Origin: Actinocrispum wychmicini | GTDB lineage: Bacteria; Actinomycetota; Actinomycetes; Mycobacteriales; Pseudonocardiaceae | Length of the DNA: 64,000 nucleotides | Direction of reading: 5' to 3' | NCBI RefSeq assembly: GCF_004345645.1 | Contig: NZ_SLWS01000002.1 | Span: forward strand, 186,001 to 250,000 | Shown: in pieces, positions 44,380-52,915 of the stretch | Layout: every line of letters starts with the position of its first letter | Numbering within the stretch: position 1 is the first letter of the stretch | Translations under genes and position numbers: made by a program | The notes under the pieces: generated by a model | Databases searched by the model: none | Seen by the model: the letters and a program-made list of their open reading frames with translations, nothing else | What the model was told of the DNA's origin: nothing

Positions 44380-44815
44380 GCTGATCGGCGTCCGTCCTAT
44401 GACGAGCTTGCTGTTCTTGTCGTGCGGCAGGCCGAGGGTGGTGCTGGGCCAGTCAGGCCGGCGACGCGCTCGTGGACATGCGGAAGCTCGTCAGCGAGGC
44501 GATCACGACCAGCGCTGACACCGACGACCTCGACGCTCTGGCCACGCAGACCCGGCTCTACCGTTCGGCCGCGCGGATCGGCATGCCCCAGACCGCCGCA
44601 TATTCCGACAAAGGTGACGAAGAAAACACAACGCGCTGGCCCGCATGATCAAGCTGCGGCGGAAAGTGTCCGGCTGGCTACGCTCCCCCCACCGGAGCCG
44701 CACAGTTCTGCGCGATACGCAGCTACCTGCCCACAGCCGCGAAACACGGCAAACACTTCCTCGAAGTCCTCGTCATGCTCGCCGAGGGCGACCCTGGCTG
44801 CCCGCACATTCGTAA
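44380..44815 (+). pseudogene. IS66-type transposase remnants
   Basis: Several plus-strand pieces in different frames fit an IS66 transposase: DRRPSYDELAVLVVRQAEGG (N-terminal), then ARMIKLRRKVSGWL, then in another frame QFCAIRSYLPTAAKHGKHF and LEVLVMLAEGDPG (C-terminal). Most of the DDE domain is gone. The gap from 44132 to 44379 holds only the SARP leader. The element probably brought a breakpoint to the right border of the cluster. Confidence 0.6.
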
Positions 44816-45565
44816 TCACCAGCGACGATCTGACCAGTTAAACAAATATTTGTCTGTATTGACCGTTCTCTCAGCCCGTCATCTGAAAAGATCACCGCCT
44901 TTCAGACCAACGTACCACGGTATCCGGCGCAGCGATAACCAAACCGCCAGCGGTCGCGCCCCAGTGCAAGTGAGGACATCAAAGCGGAATGTTCGTCCGC
45001 GTCCCCCGGGCCCGGTCAGCGGCGGCGGGCCCGGCCAGCCGGTATCGGGCGGGAGCGGGCTTGATGTGTCGTCGACGACTCCGATCGCCCGCCGGACGCC
45101 GCCCACGTCGTCCTCGTACACGACTCCGACAGTGTGCCCGGCTAGCCGGGTCAGCGCTGTCACCACGTTCGGTGCCCATTTCGCAGGCAGTTCCTCGAAA
45201 ACGGGACCTGTCCCATCGCACCGCCCATCGCCGTCGGGTCAAGCGATCCGGCGTTCACCAGGTGTACCAGGCAGGCTTGCGGAGTGCGTGGATCCGTGTC
45301 CCGGTCAGCGCCACTCGCGAGTGGCGCTGACGGATGGGTGGAAAGGGTCATCGGTGGCTGCGCCCCTGTCTGCTAGGGTCACCGGAATCTCGAGGCGCAG
45401 CGTTTCAGCGAACTCTCGAAAACGGGTTGAGGGGCGCTTGACCCGGGCAAAGGCAAGATCACGCCAGGCGAGGCCAGTTCGCACGCCCCACCCGCAGATG
45501 ATCACTCAAGGTCACATCGTCGTCACAGTAGATGATCTTGCCCTTGCCCTGCGCTTGACCGCGAG
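44816..45565. other. 750-base region with no recognisable gene
   Basis: No frame here shows a recognisable domain, and several open frames overlap on both strands with shadow-like composition. A minus-strand 95-residue frame (44879-45166, starting MVTALTRLAGHTVGVVYEDDV) has a protein-like beginning that turns to Pro/Gly-rich sequence, so it could be a degraded gene. A 28-base perfect palindrome lies at 45304-45331. Confidence 0.5.
45304..45331. repeat. 28-base perfect palindrome
   Basis: Bases 45304-45317 and 45318-45331 are exact reverse complements with no spacer. It lies in non-coding DNA, about 235 bases downstream of the MerR gene stop. It could be a terminator hairpin or a dimeric-protein binding site. 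No T-tract follows on either strand. Confidence 0.7.
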
Positions 45566-46174
45566 TCAGCTCGCCGGGTCACCGCCGTCGGCGCTGGGCA
45601 TGGCTTGAGTGCGGCGCTGGCGCATCTCGGCCGCCTGCTCGGCGGGCAGCGCGTTCATCGCTTCCTCGCGTTTGCGTCCCATCTCGGCCAGCTCCTCGTC
45701 GCTGAGGCGCCCCATCCTGTCCGCGCGCTCCTCGGCCATCTTGGCCACCTGCTCGGGTGTGAACGGCTGGTCCATACTGATCATCTCCTCTATGAGCTGG
45801 ATGAATTCGGTCACCGATGGCTTGGCCGTGCGGTCGAGCGCGCCGAGTATTCCGAGGAGCCGCGTACGAACTTGTCTCGATTTCTCGATGCGGTCCTCAA
45901 GCACGTGAAGCTGCCGCCGGATCAAATCGCGTGGATCGTCGACAATCCGACCGAGTGTCGTGCGTATCTCGTCAAGTGAGAGGCCGAACCCGCGCAATGC
46001 GATGATCCGGTGCAAACGACGAATGTCCTCGTCCGTATACGTCCGATGACCGGCCGATGTCCGGGATGAGGGCACGAGCAGACCGAGCCGATCGTAGTGG
46101 TGCAGTGTGCGCACAGTGATTCCGGTGACACGGGCCAGCTCGCCGATCCGCCACTGTTGCTTCCGCTCCGCCAC
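45566..46174 (-). CDS. MerR-family regulator (TipA-like N-terminal type)
   Basis: A 202-residue MerR protein: WRIGELARVTGITVRTLHHYD (helix-turn-helix), GHRTYTDEDIRRLHRI (wing) and a long coiled-coil LIRRQLHVLEDRIEKSRQVR. The C-terminal part (TPEQVAKMAEERADRMG) resembles the first part of a TipAS drug-binding domain but is shorter than in full TipA. A drug-responsive self-activating regulator is inferred. Its promoter has the MerR signature (see 46199-46229). Confidence 0.85.
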   Translation of the reverse strand: MAERKQQWRIGELARVTGITVRTLHHYDRLGLLVPSSRTSAGHRTYTDEDIRRLHRIIALRGFGLSLDEIRTTLGRIVDDPRDLIRRQLHVLEDRIEKSRQVRTRLLGILGALDRTAKPSVTEFIQLIEEMISMDQPFTPEQVAKMAEERADRMGRLSDEELAEMGRKREEAMNALPAEQAAEMRQRRTQAMPSADGGDPAS

Positions 46175-46198
46175 CGTTCCTCCCCGTGTGTGCTTCCG

Positions 46199-46229
46199 AC
46201 GCTAGAACCTGACGTCGGGTCAGGGTCAA
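46199..46229 (-). promoter_or_regulatory. MerR-type promoter with 19-base spacer and dyad
   Basis: On the minus strand TTGACC (46229-46224) and TAGCGT (46204-46199) are separated by exactly 19 bases, the overlong spacing that MerR proteins correct. The spacer holds a dyad CCTGAC-N5-GTCAGG (46224-46208). Transcription would start about 18 bases before the MerR ATG at 46174, so the gene is probably autoregulated. Confidence 0.75.
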
Positions 46230-46247
46230 TGCCGATCTCGCTCAGGT

Positions 46248-46799
46248 TCACAGGCGGGCCTCAATCCGCCGCCGCGTCTCGTCACACCAGCCGAGCATGG
46301 CGTCGGCCAGCCGCAGAGTCAGGTCGTAGGCGATCATGTGCGAGTCGTGCGGGGCGACGAACTGTTCGCTCTCGGCGATGAACGACGCGAGGCCGTCCCG
46401 CTCCCGCTGCCACACCTTGGCCTCCCGGTCCAGCACCTCGAGCGCGTCCTTGGCCGACAGGGCGAAGGTGAGCAGGAAAGCCCGCAGGTAGACCTCACTG
46501 CGCATGGTCCGGTCCGGTTCGACCTCCACCAGCCAGTGCCGCAGCTCGCCGCGACCGGCCGGGGTGAGCGCGTAGGTGCTCCGGTTGCGGGGTCCTTGCG
46601 CGCTGACCTCGATCTTGCCGCTCGCGGCGAGTTTCGACAGCACCGGGTAGAGCTGGGGATTCTGCGCGTGCCAGACCCGCGGCAGCGTCTGCTCGAAGTG
46701 CTTGGCCAGCTCGTAGCCGCTGGCCGGGGCGACGCTGAGCAGCCCAAGCACCGCGTGTTGCAGAGACAAGTCGACCTCCGTCTTCGCCAAGCCTGACAT
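46248..46799 (-). CDS. PadR-family transcriptional repressor
   Basis: A 183-residue PadR protein: LSLQHAVLGLLSVAPASGYEL (winged-helix start), QNPQLYPVLSKLAASGKIEV (recognition helix and wing) and a C-terminal helical domain ending CDETRRRIEARL. Divergent from the MFS gene at 46845 with a 45-base gap that holds an AT-rich palindrome. PadR proteins of this layout usually repress a neighbouring drug exporter and respond to its substrate. Confidence 0.88.
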   Translation of the reverse strand: MSGLAKTEVDLSLQHAVLGLLSVAPASGYELAKHFEQTLPRVWHAQNPQLYPVLSKLAASGKIEVSAQGPRNRSTYALTPAGRGELRHWLVEVEPDRTMRSEVYLRAFLLTFALSAKDALEVLDREAKVWQRERDGLASFIAESEQFVAPHDSHMIAYDLTLRLADAMLGWCDETRRRIEARL

Positions 46800-46806
46800 C
46801 TATGAT

Positions 46807-46818
46807 TCTATATATAGA
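46807..46818. promoter_or_regulatory. AT-rich palindrome, likely PadR operator
   Basis: TCTATATATAGA is a perfect 12-base palindrome in otherwise GC-rich DNA, between the divergent padR and MFS starts. A wider ATG...CAT dyad (46802 to about 46828) surrounds it, similar to PadR operators. It also overlaps the region where a -10 of the MFS promoter should be. Confidence 0.6.
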
Positions 46819-46844
46819 GTTCTACATATGAGCAAGGAGTGATC

Positions 46845-48341
46845 ATGACCTCACCCGAGGGGGGCGAGCAGACAGCTCCCGCTGACAGTCTCCGCGCCCG
46901 CATCGCGCAGCTGACGCCGCCGACCCAGCACACGGTGATCATTGTCGCCATCCTGGTGATGTTCCTGGGGCTGCTGGACACCACGGTCCTCGGCACCGCG
47001 CTGCCGCGTATCGTTGAGCAGCTGCGCGGCGACCAATCCCTCTACACCTGGACCGTCACCGCCTACCTGCTTGCCTCTATCGTGAGCACACCGCTGTACG
47101 GCCGCTACGCCGACCTACGCGGCCGCAAGCCCATGCTGCTGCTCGGGCTCATCCTGTTCCTGGCCGGGTCGGTCGGGAGCATGCTCGCTCAGTCCATGCC
47201 CGAACTGGTCATCTTCCGTGGCGTGCAAGGACTTGGCGCAGGCAGCCTGATGACCGTCGTAACCTCGTTGATGTTCGACGCGTTCCCCATGAAGCGCGTC
47301 GCCAAACTGCAGGCCTTCATGGGGACGATGCTGACGGTGACGGTCATCGGGGGCCCGTTCCTCGGCGGCCTGATCACCGACTACCTGGGGTGGCGGGCCA
47401 TCTTCGGGCTCAACCTCCTCTTCGGCATCCCGGCGCTCGCGGTACTGGCCTGGCTGCTGCCGTCCTTCCGCCCGCCCCGGCGGCAGGGCGGCCGGACCGA
47501 CCTTGCCGGTGCCGTTCTGATCGTGGTCGGGCTCGCCCTGATCATGCTGGGGCTGACCGAGAAGAGTCAGGTCACAAGCCGTCAGCCGGCCGAGTGGACC
47601 AGCCCGCAAGTCGGTGGCCTGCTCGCCGGTGGCGTCGTGGCTCTCGTGCTGTTCGTGCTGGTCGAACGGCGTGCGTCCACCCCACTGGTTCCCCTGCGGC
47701 TGTTCCGGTCCAGGACGTTCTCGGCCGCGCTGGCGACCGGCCTGTTCTTCTCGGTCACCATGCTGCCCACCGGGGTGTTCCTGCCGTTGTACTTCCAGCA
47801 TGTGCGCGGCCTGTCACCCGCGGAGTCGGCGTTGTGGATGATTCCGTCGTTGGTGGCCATGATCGGCGGCAACCGGATCAGCGCCCGCCTCGTGCTCTAC
47901 CCGGGCAAGGCGCGGTGGGTGCTGCTGAGCGGCGCGGTCCTGGTCACCATCGGCTCGGTGTTGTTCACGATGATCTCGGCCGGCACGCCGCTGGTACTCG
48001 TCACGGCGTTCGCCCTGGTCCGAGGACTCGGCCTCGGCCCGTCGATGGCGGCCATCTCCATCCTCACCCAGAACGCGGCCCCGCAGCAGGACGTGGGCAC
48101 GGCCATGTCCAGCGGCAACATGTTCAAGTCCGTCGGTCAGATGCTCGGCCTGGCGGTGGCCGCGACGATCTTCGCTCACGTCCAGGCCACAGAGAACGGC
48201 GCGTTGAGCGACGGGATCACCACGGCGATCGCCATCGTCGGCGGGGTCGGCGGGGTGCTGGCCGCGCTCGGCGCGTTGTTCATTGAGGACCTGCCCATGC
48301 GGCATCTGCGTCCCAGCAAGCCCGCAACCGCCAGTCGCTGA
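46845..48341 (+). CDS. MFS drug exporter, DHA2 family
   Basis: A 498-residue 14-TM antiporter. FLGLLDTTVLGTALPRIV is motif D1, YGRYADLRGRKPMLL is motif A and GTMLTVTVIGGPFLGGL is motif C. ATG 46845 has AAGGAG five bases upstream. It is controlled by the divergent PadR and is the first gene of a unit with the SCP2 and KSIII-like genes. It is the best candidate for exporting the cluster's product. It is unrelated in position to the other exporter at 4727-6184. Confidence 0.9.
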   Translation: MTSPEGGEQTAPADSLRARIAQLTPPTQHTVIIVAILVMFLGLLDTTVLGTALPRIVEQLRGDQSLYTWTVTAYLLASIVSTPLYGRYADLRGRKPMLLLGLILFLAGSVGSMLAQSMPELVIFRGVQGLGAGSLMTVVTSLMFDAFPMKRVAKLQAFMGTMLTVTVIGGPFLGGLITDYLGWRAIFGLNLLFGIPALAVLAWLLPSFRPPRRQGGRTDLAGAVLIVVGLALIMLGLTEKSQVTSRQPAEWTSPQVGGLLAGGVVALVLFVLVERRASTPLVPLRLFRSRTFSAALATGLFFSVTMLPTGVFLPLYFQHVRGLSPAESALWMIPSLVAMIGGNRISARLVLYPGKARWVLLSGAVLVTIGSVLFTMISAGTPLVLVTAFALVRGLGLGPSMAAISILTQNAAPQQDVGTAMSSGNMFKSVGQMLGLAVAATIFAHVQATENGALSDGITTAIAIVGGVGGVLAALGALFIEDLPMRHLRPSKPATASR

Positions 48342-48417
48342 GGCCGCCCAGCGGACTTCGAGCACACGTCGAGCAAACGGCGGCAGACTGCCGTCATCCC
48401 AGCACACAAGGAGTGCC

Positions 48418-48846
48418 ATGAACGACATCGCCACTCACTACGGGCAGATCGCCAAAATCGTCGACTCGAACCCGGTGGAGGACCTGCCCGCCGTACTGAC
48501 GGCTGAGGCAGGTGGGACGGACGCGGTCCTCGACACCGTCTTCGCTGTCTGGGTCCAGCGCATCGATCCCGCCCGGACAGGCGACATGGATGCCGACATC
48601 CAGTTCGACATCGGTACTGAGGAGGGTGTCAAGTCCTACGTGATGGCGTTGCGGCCCAACAGCTGCGAAGGACGGCGGGGTTCCGTGGACGCCCCCCTGT
48701 CCACGATCACCGTGGGGCTGACGGACTTCCTGCTGCTGGTGACCGGCAACGTCACCGGCGCCTCGCTCGGGATGACCAACAGGATGCGCACCAGCGGGGA
48801 CACATCCGTGGTGATCAAGATGAAGAACTGGTTCGCTGCCCCGTAG
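48418..48846 (+). CDS. SCP2 sterol-carrier-type protein
   Basis: A 142-residue protein starting MNDIATHYGQIAKIVDSN, with the SCP2 fold from about residue 55: MDADIQFDIGTEEG, DAPLSTITVGLTDFLLLVTG, NRMRTSGDTSVVIKMKNWF. SCP2 domains hold hydrophobic ligands or acyl-CoAs in a tunnel. It lies 76 bases after the exporter and 15 bases before the second KSIII-like gene, with AAGGAG before ATG 48418. Presenting an acyl or polyketide substrate to that neighbour is an inference from position. Confidence 0.8.
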   Translation: MNDIATHYGQIAKIVDSNPVEDLPAVLTAEAGGTDAVLDTVFAVWVQRIDPARTGDMDADIQFDIGTEEGVKSYVMALRPNSCEGRRGSVDAPLSTITVGLTDFLLLVTGNVTGASLGMTNRMRTSGDTSVVIKMKNWFAAP

Positions 48847-48861
48847 CGAGAGGAGGCCGCA

Positions 48862-49881
48862 ATGCGTTGGGACAGCTTGTATGTAGCTGGTGTGGGTACG
48901 TGGCTGCCGGAACCGCTCCCGGTGGCGGCGGCCGTGATCGAAGGGAAGGTTGACGAGGCCCGGGTCGAGGAACTCGCGTACAAGTCCGTGCTCGTGGCCG
49001 ACGAGCTGAGCCCACCGGAGATGGCGGTGCGCGCGGCCGATGTCGCGATCGGCCGCGCGGGCATCCCGCGTGACGAGTACTCGGTCGTACTGCACAACAC
49101 CAGTTGGTATCAAGGACATCCGATGTGGCCGTCAGGCAGCTATGTGGGCCGCCACTCGGTCGGGGCACACGTGCCGTGCTTCGAGATCCAGCAGCGGTGC
49201 AACGGGGCACTGGGCAGCATCGAACTCGCCGGCGCCCATCTGGCATCGGGGATCTCCACCGGCAGCGCGGCTTTGCTCACCACCGGGGACAGGTTCGTGG
49301 CCCCGGCGATCGACCGCTGGCACTGCCACCCACAGAGCGCGGTCGCTGACGGCGGAACCGCCGCCGTCCTGTCGGCAGTCGGCGGTTTCGCCCGCGTGGT
49401 GGCCACTTCGACAGCCGTCGACAACACCTTGGAACAAGTCAACCGCGGTCTGCGCCCCTTCAGCGAGCTGCCGCCGGACCCGGCCGAGCCGTTCGAGTAC
49501 ACCTCCCGGTACCGCGAGTACGTGGCCGGTCCTGGCGGTGGTGACGCCGCAGAACAGTTGAAGAAGGTTCTCATCACCGCCTGCGAGACTGTCCTGTCCG
49601 ACGCGGGCATCGGTATCGACGATGTGGCCGTGCTCGTCATCCCTGCCGTCGGCGCCGGTCGGCTGAGCCGTGTGCTCGGTGTCCCGGTGGAACGCACCAG
49701 CTGGGACTTCGCCGCCAGCACCGGCCACCTCGCCAGCGGTGGCGACCAGATCGCCGGCTTCGCCAACCTGCTGGAAACCGGTTCGGTGTCGCCAGGTGAC
49801 CACGTCATGCTGTTCGGCGGCGGCGGAGGTTACACATGTACCGCCGCTGTCCTGCAGATCAACGAGGTTCCCGACTGGTGA
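48862..49881 (+). CDS. KSIII-like acyltransferase (CerJ-type) with active-site Cys
   Basis: A 339-residue thiolase-fold protein. The nucleophile is kept in FEIQQRCNGALGSIELA. The His position that reads VPHLG in the 13312 paralogue reads IPAVG here, while a later GHLASGGDQ segment supplies His and Asp, like the Cys-His-Asp triad of CerJ. CerJ-type enzymes transfer acyl groups to sugar hydroxyls rather than starting chains. With the SCP2 protein it may esterify the deoxysugar or aglycone. RBS GAGAGGAGG precedes ATG 48862. Confidence 0.82.
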   Translation: MRWDSLYVAGVGTWLPEPLPVAAAVIEGKVDEARVEELAYKSVLVADELSPPEMAVRAADVAIGRAGIPRDEYSVVLHNTSWYQGHPMWPSGSYVGRHSVGAHVPCFEIQQRCNGALGSIELAGAHLASGISTGSAALLTTGDRFVAPAIDRWHCHPQSAVADGGTAAVLSAVGGFARVVATSTAVDNTLEQVNRGLRPFSELPPDPAEPFEYTSRYREYVAGPGGGDAAEQLKKVLITACETVLSDAGIGIDDVAVLVIPAVGAGRLSRVLGVPVERTSWDFAASTGHLASGGDQIAGFANLLETGSVSPGDHVMLFGGGGGYTCTAAVLQINEVPDW

Positions 49882-49972
49882 CGCCGCGCTTGCCGAAAAT
49901 GTCATCCACGACCAAGGCACTGCGGACACCGACCGCCTGCAACCCTCACCGCCGCAGCCTGACACGAGGGTC

Positions 49973-50001
49973 CAGGTGACGCTGGACCGTCACCTGTTTT
50001 T
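49973..50001 (+). terminator. Intrinsic terminator after the MFS-SCP2-KSIII unit
   Basis: A 9-bp stem (49973-49981 with 49988-49996), a 6-base loop and a run of five T follow on the plus strand. It lies 91 bases after the KSIII-like stop and before the convergent TetR stop at 50039. It is one of the few hairpins here with a real T-tract. Confidence 0.8.
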
Positions 50002-50038
50002 CCGATCAGTGTTGTACATGCTGCACCCGCGTCGCACG

Positions 50039-50677
50039 TCATCGCCTCAAGCGGCGACGCGGCAACGCCTCGATCGTCGAGAGCGCGTGGCTGATCAGCG
50101 CCGCGATGCCGAACTCCGAACGCTCGTCGAACGTGTCGTCCATGAACAGCCTCTCCACGCGAGCCAGGGTCGGGTACTTCTCGGCGCTCGCCTCGTACCG
50201 GCTGGCCGGGTCCGAGCGCTCGAACTGCTCTTCCTGGACCAGCCCGATGAGGAGGCAGTGCAGCGCCCAGGCGGTGCGCGCCGCCACGGCCTCGCTGGTG
50301 CCCAGCTCGAGGAACGCCGCAACGATCACCTCTGCCACGTGCAGGGTGTTGGACTCAAGCACTTTCGTGCCCGCGACCACGCGCGCGCCATCCCGGTGCG
50401 CAAGCAGCGCCAAGCGCAGCCGTCGCGACATCTCGGCGATCCGGTCTCTGGGATCCTCGGGAAGGTCGTTGAGCGAGAGCTCACCGAGGATCGCATCCGC
50501 CAACAGCTCGAAGAGCCTGGCCTTGGTATTCACCTGGAACGAGACCGAATTGAGGTGCACCTGCATGCGCTTGGCCACGCCGCGTAGCGTGACTGCGGCG
50601 ATGCCTGACTCGTCCAGCAGCGCGAGCGACTCGGCGACCACGTCGTCCCGGCTGACCCGTTTCCTGCCTTTCTGCAA
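50039..50677 (-). CDS. TetR-family repressor with TetR_C-type domain
   Basis: About 212 residues. The DNA-binding part is SRDDVVAESLALLDESGIAAVTL with RGVAKRMQVHLNSVSFQV, and the C-terminal domain (VAARTAWALHCLLIGLVQEEQ) is of the tetracycline-repressor type. The start is uncertain: TTG at 50677 follows an AAAGGGGG and gives the usual N-terminal length. The longer open frame would join an ABC-transporter signature fragment. It may sense an aromatic polyketide, as TetR relatives do, but no divergent target gene is visible. Confidence 0.8.
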   Translation of the reverse strand: MQKGRKRVSRDDVVAESLALLDESGIAAVTLRGVAKRMQVHLNSVSFQVNTKARLFELLADAILGELSLNDLPEDPRDRIAEMSRRLRLALLAHRDGARVVAGTKVLESNTLHVAEVIVAAFLELGTSEAVAARTAWALHCLLIGLVQEEQFERSDPASRYEASAEKYPTLARVERLFMDDTFDERSEFGIAALISHALSTIEALPRRRLRR

Positions 50678-50698
50678 CGAACCTCGTCCCCCTTTCGT

Positions 50699-50775
50699 CG
50701 AGTCCTTGAGGGTCGTCCTGGCGATCGACACCTGCTGTCGCTCACCGCCGGAGAGCGACCCGTCGCCTTCATCGA
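50699..50775 (-). pseudogene. ABC-exporter signature-motif fragment
   Basis: In frame with and just upstream of the TetR gene the minus strand reads DEGDGSLSGGERQQVSIA, then RTTLKD. This is the LSGGQ-type ABC signature with its following helix as found in fused exporters. Walker A and B are not nearby, so this is a fragment of a lost ABC exporter, possibly once regulated by the TetR. Confidence 0.55.
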
Positions 50776-51020
50776 CGGGCGTGTCCAATCCCGAACGGCA
50801 GCCGCGCTCCGGGTCGACGAGAAGGCTGCACAAACTCAGCTGGCATCGATCCCGCGTCGCGTCGAACCGGCCACACTTGAAAGCAGTTCTTGGCCAGCGA
50901 AGCCCGCGGCATCGCACGCCCCAGAGTACCAGCGACACTATGAAAAGCACCGGCCTCACCAAACCTGGGGCACGGGCGCTGCCGAGCGTGCCGCGGTAAA
51001 ACTAAAGGCGGTCAAAGACT

Positions 51021-51260
51021 TTAGAGTGCGCGTCTGCGTCCGTTTAGATGGTCTGCTAGGCGCTGCCAGGCCATAGCGTTCTCGCGGGCGAGGTTGACGA
51101 CGATACCAATGCAATGAGATGGCATATCATCGACCACCTTCTTCCACTCGATCGTCTCTGCTGGGTAGACACCGAGTGTCCGAACAAGAAGCCTTCCCGC
51201 ATCGTTTAGCCGGAGCGATGGATCCGCCCGCAGACTCTGCAATGCCGAGGCTCGATCCAT
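51021..51260 (-). pseudogene. Unrecognised protein C-terminal fragment
   Basis: A well-formed stretch reads LNDAGRLLVRTLGVYPAETI and then SHCIGIVVNLARENAMAWQRL before ending in HLNGRRRAL. It looks like a real helical protein C-terminus, but upstream the frame turns into basic low-complexity sequence. I do not recognise the family. The region 50776-51496 otherwise shows no gene. Confidence 0.35.
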
Positions 51261-51496
51261 GCCCGACAGACGATCTCCGCTCTTATCTCTCGACCGGTCC
51301 GGCGCCGCATGGCGTTTTGATCGTCGCGGCGAAGACCTCGTCCTGTCGCGTTGACCGACTGGCACAGGGTCCTGCCCGGAAAAGAGTGCGCTCACGCACA
51401 TTGAGCACCGTGGACGGTGCCAGTCAATCGCGACGTATCCTCGTGTTCAACTGTGTCTTCGGCACAGTCGAACGACGACGTATCTCACCCACTGTT

Positions 51497-52090
51497 CTAG
51501 TGCCGCGTCAACCAACGTTGGCGCTGTAATCGTGTCGCGTGGACGTGCTGTTGGTTGATGGTTCAGGCTGGGCCGCTGGAGGTGGTGGTTGAGTGGGACG
51601 TCGGCCTGAGGTGTTCGTTCGTCCGCTGGAGCCTGAGCAGGCCCAGCGGCTGGTCAAGGTCACCCGGTCCACGCGGGACCGTGTCCGGTCGCGGCGGGCC
51701 GGGATCGTGCTGGCCTCGGTGCAGGGCCGCAGCGCCAGGGACATCGCGGTCATGTTCGCCGCGACCGACAGTCATCTGCGGGAGGTGATCCACGCGTTCA
51801 ACGACCTCGGGGTTCGCAGCCTTGGACCCCAAATGCAGCGGCGGCCGACCGCGTAAGTTCGGTCCGGCCGCCAACGCCTCCTGGCTGAACTGGACCGAGT
51901 GCGAGTCCACCGCATTGCGGTACTTCACCCTCGACGGCAGCGACTCCCCCTCCCACACCGCCCAGGAACTGGCCATCGCCCGCTACATCCGTTGGGCCAC
52001 CAAGCAAGCCACCCCGAAACGGCACTTCGCCACAAACTCCAAGATCCGCAGACCCGATTACCCACCCAACGTTGCATGACGCGGCACTAG
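51497..52090 (+). mobile_element. Internally deleted IS630-like element, copy 1
   Basis: A 594-base element bounded by inverted CTAGTGCCGCG ends (51497 and 52090) that begin in CTAG, consistent with TA-targeting IS630 insertion. The transposase frame 51593-51856 supplies the helix-turn-helix (VKVTRSTRDRVRSRRAGIVL, then VIHAFNDLGV). An overlapping +1-type frame, 51822-52079, jumps straight from GGRPRKFGPAANASW to the C-terminal end SDSPSHTAQELAIARYIRWA. The whole DDE core is missing, so it cannot move itself. Copy 2 has the same internal joint, so the deletion predates their spread. Confidence 0.75.
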
Positions 52091-52228
52091 GTCAGACGGT
52101 CACCGTGCACACGGGCCCTGGGTTCAGGAAGCAGTTCGAGCCCTTGATCTGATTGTCGGCTGTGCTGGATGGAAGCCATCAGTGAGTGCAGGAGATTGCC
52201 ACTCCCCGAATAGCCCAATGTTGAGAGA
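52091..52228. other. Spacer between element copy 1 and the hydrolase stop
   Basis: This 138-base spacer holds no open frame I can support. It is the right flank of the first element copy. Confidence 0.5.
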
Positions 52229-52915
52229 TTACGAGCTGGCCTGGCGGCCAAGTTCGGCGTTGTACCACTGCAAAACGGGCAACGCGCGCCGCGCCTGTGG
52301 CGAGGCCCAGTCGCGGAACCACTCGAGCACCATAGCCATGGCGGTACTCGCCGTGGCACCAGCATGAATCATGCGATCCAACGCGCGATCATAGGCGGTG
52401 GTGCTCTGACCGGCAATGGCGTCGCCGATGACGGCCAGGTCCAGACCGGCGGCCAGCATGTGCACGGTGGGAAAGGCAACACAAATCTCGCTGTAAAGCC
52501 CGCCAATCACCACCCGCCGCCGGCCAGTCGCGTGGACCGCGCGGCGTACGGCGGGGTCGTCCCAGGCATCCATTGTGCTCCGGTCAATGGGTTGAAAGCC
52601 CGGCACATCACCCAGCAAGGCCGGAACCGTCGGCCCGTTAATCCCCATCGCCACGCCAACCGTGGTGAGCACAACGGGAATGGACAGGGCGACCGCCATC
52701 CTGGCCAACAATCGGGCATTGAGCTCAATCACCCGGGGATCGGCGCCGCGCAAACCGGCGAATGTCTCCGGCTGATAATCGACAAGCAGCAACGCCACAT
52801 CCTCCTGCCGCCAGATCGGCGATCGCGCCGGCTGCTCGGCCGCTGCTCGCGGCGCAGCGAGCACTCCGGCCGCTGCGGCCGCCGTGCCGGTCAACACGGT
52901 CCTGCGTGAGGTCAT
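52229..52915 (-). CDS. Isochorismatase-like cysteine hydrolase with Tat signal
   Basis: A 228-residue protein. The N-terminus MTSRRTVLTGTAAAAAGVLA ending in AAPRAAA is a twin-arginine-type signal (Ser-Arg-Arg then a hydrophobic stretch), so the enzyme is probably exported folded. The mature part has the catalytic Asp in VALLLVDYQPE and the Cys in GGLYSEICVAFPTVHMLAAG, as in YcaC-type amidohydrolases. It overlaps the PPOX gene start side by four bases and forms a two-gene unit with it inside the IS630-like bracket. Confidence 0.8.
   Translation of the reverse strand: MTSRRTVLTGTAAAAAGVLAAPRAAAEQPARSPIWRQEDVALLLVDYQPETFAGLRGADPRVIELNARLLARMAVALSIPVVLTTVGVAMGINGPTVPALLGDVPGFQPIDRSTMDAWDDPAVRRAVHATGRRRVVIGGLYSEICVAFPTVHMLAAGLDLAVIGDAIAGQSTTAYDRALDRMIHAGATASTAMAMVLEWFRDWASPQARRALPVLQWYNAELGRQASS

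Noticed and set aside
44879..45166. A 95-residue minus-strand frame as a gene
   Set aside because: The start looks protein-like, but the middle is Pro/Gly-rich, there is no RBS and no family is recognised; kept only as part of the gene-free region.
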